DNA from: Marivivens donghaensis
Lineage (GTDB): Bacteria > Pseudomonadota > Alphaproteobacteria > Rhodobacterales > Rhodobacteraceae
Length of the DNA: 64,000 nucleotides
Assembly (NCBI RefSeq): GCF_030410045.1
Contig: NZ_JAUFRA010000005.1
Span: forward strand, 682,001 to 746,000
Direction of reading: 5' to 3'
Shown: piece after piece, positions 62,946 to 64,000 of the stretch
Layout: every line of letters begins with the position of its first letter
Numbering within the stretch: the stretch's first letter is position 1
Notes under the pieces: generated by a model
What the model saw: only the letters and a program-made list of their open reading frames with translations
Told to the model about the DNA's origin: nothing
Databases searched by the model: none
Program-made: the position numbers and the translations under genes

Positions 62946-64000
62946 ATGAAAATCACGTCTATCGAAACCTTTATCGTCCCGCCGCGCTGGTGCTTTGTCA
63001 AAATCAACACAGACGAAGGCATTTGCGGATGGGGTGAACCCGTTCTAGAAGGCCGCGCGCAGACTGTTGCCGCTTGCGTGGACGAAATGTCGGACTACCT
63101 CATCGGCAAAGACCCTACGTTTATTCAGGATCACTGGACGGTCATGTATCGAGCCGGTTTCTATCGCGGCGGCGGCATCCATATGTCAGCCATCGCGGGG
63201 ATCGATCAGGCGCTCTGGGATATCAAAGGCAAGGCCCTCGGCGTGCCGGTCCATGCACTTCTGGGTGGCCAACAGCGGGACAAGATCCGCGTCTATAGCT
63301 GGATCGGCGGCGACCGTCCGGGCGATACGGCCCGTATGGCCCGCGAATGTGCGGATCGTGGCTTCACCGCTGTGAAAATGAACGGGACCGAAGAACTCCA
63401 GATCATCGACACCTACGACAAGGTCGATCAGGTTCTGGAACGTGTTCAGGCGATTCGCGACGAGATGGGACAAGATTTCGGAATCGGCATCGATTTCCAC
63501 GGTCGCGTACACCGTCCGATGGCAAAGGTGCTGACCAAGGAACTCGAACCGTTCCGCCTGATGTTCATCGAAGAACCGGTGCTGTCCGAACATGTCGAAG
63601 CGCTGAAAGAAATCGCCAACCATTGTTCGACCCCGATCGCCTTGGGCGAGCGGCTTTATTCGCGCTGGGATTTCAAGACCATCCTCCAGCAAGGCTATGT
63701 GGACATCATCCAACCCGACCCGAGCCACTCGGGCGGTATCACAGAAACCTTCAAGATCGCCGCAATGGCAGAAGCACATGATGTGGCAGTCGCGCTCCAT
63801 TGTCCCCTTGGGCCCATCGCGCTTGCGGCCAACCTGCAACTGGATGCCGTCTGCTACAACGCGTTCATTCAGGAACAGTCGTTGGGCATCCACTACAATC
63901 AGGGTTCGGATCTGTTGGATTACATCGTGGATCGCAGCGTGTTTGAGTACAAGGACGGCTTTGTCGCGATCCCGCAGGGACCGGGCCTTGGCATCGAAGT
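62946..64000 (+). CDS. dgoD: D-galactonate dehydratase (3' end outside window)
   Basis: Enolase-superfamily enzyme, 351 codons visible; about 30 more would complete the usual 382 residues. It removes water from galactonate to give 2-keto-3-deoxygalactonate. MKITSIETFIVPPRWCFVKI starts it, IDFHGRVHRPMAK and FIEEPV carry metal ligands, and ALHCPLGPIALAANLQ completes the active site. GGAGA lies before the ATG. The frame is open to the window end. Confidence 0.95.
   Translation, partial: MKITSIETFIVPPRWCFVKINTDEGICGWGEPVLEGRAQTVAACVDEMSDYLIGKDPTFIQDHWTVMYRAGFYRGGGIHMSAIAGIDQALWDIKGKALGVPVHALLGGQQRDKIRVYSWIGGDRPGDTARMARECADRGFTAVKMNGTEELQIIDTYDKVDQVLERVQAIRDEMGQDFGIGIDFHGRVHRPMAKVLTKELEPFRLMFIEEPVLSEHVEALKEIANHCSTPIALGERLYSRWDFKTILQQGYVDIIQPDPSHSGGITETFKIAAMAEAHDVAVALHCPLGPIALAANLQLDAVCYNAFIQEQSLGIHYNQGSDLLDYIVDRSVFEYKDGFVAIPQGPGLGIE

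Overview
The window reads as a chromosomal segment of an alphaproteobacterium of the family Rhodobacteraceae (marine Roseobacter type). The support is a SmoFGK/SmoS/MtlK polyol cluster, an F1-only atpHAGDC operon with an H-type lectin gene beside it, DUF2125, DUF2161 and Hint-domain proteins of Roseobacter type, and a groESL operon behind a perfect CIRCE element. No species can be named from the sequence alone.

Layout. 0-4.6 kb: end of a polyol (sorbitol/mannitol) ABC transporter operon with sorbitol and mannitol dehydrogenases. 4.6-38.8 kb: mostly housekeeping genes: EamA exporter, groESL, TraB/GumN protein, Mn-pyrophosphatase, a run of small enzymes (GNAT, HAD, MaoC, RibF, YcgN, threonine aldolase, Prs), the F1 ATP synthase, GloB, ClpA, an M23 peptidase, a MotA/MotB-like envelope pair, TyrA-HisC, Ada, ribosomal protein S4, a Hint protein, an LpxR-like protein and a YdcZ pair. 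38.8-42.6 kb: tRNA-Glu followed by an AT-richer accessory patch with a bactofilin, a SEC-C protein, two unrecognised genes and a divergent pair of paralogous small proteins with a helix-hairpin-helix-like segment. 42.2-52.4 kb: a mobile zone. A LacI-regulated ABC transporter operon with a cytoplasmic fructosidase-like enzyme lies between a truncated and a near-complete IS6-type element in the same orientation. Duplicated recombinase-associated gene tails, an IS110 element and a beheaded SorC-type regulator follow. 52.6-64 kb: two divergent operons that together encode uptake of an alpha-galactoside, its hydrolysis, and the De Ley-Doudoroff route of galactose breakdown.

How the genes work together. 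In the last region the binding protein, two permeases and ATPase import the sugar and the GH36 alpha-galactosidase releases galactose. Galactose 1-dehydrogenase, an SMP-30 lactonase, galactonate dehydratase (cut by the window end), KDGal kinase and KDPGal aldolase then take it to pyruvate and glyceraldehyde-3-phosphate. An IclR regulator sits in the middle. The window therefore carries three separate carbohydrate ABC transporters, each coupled to its own catabolic enzymes, two of them near mobile-element scars.

No CRISPR array, phage, toxin-antitoxin pair or recognisable defence system was found. The least explained coding content is the 40.5-42.0 kb block of small genes.
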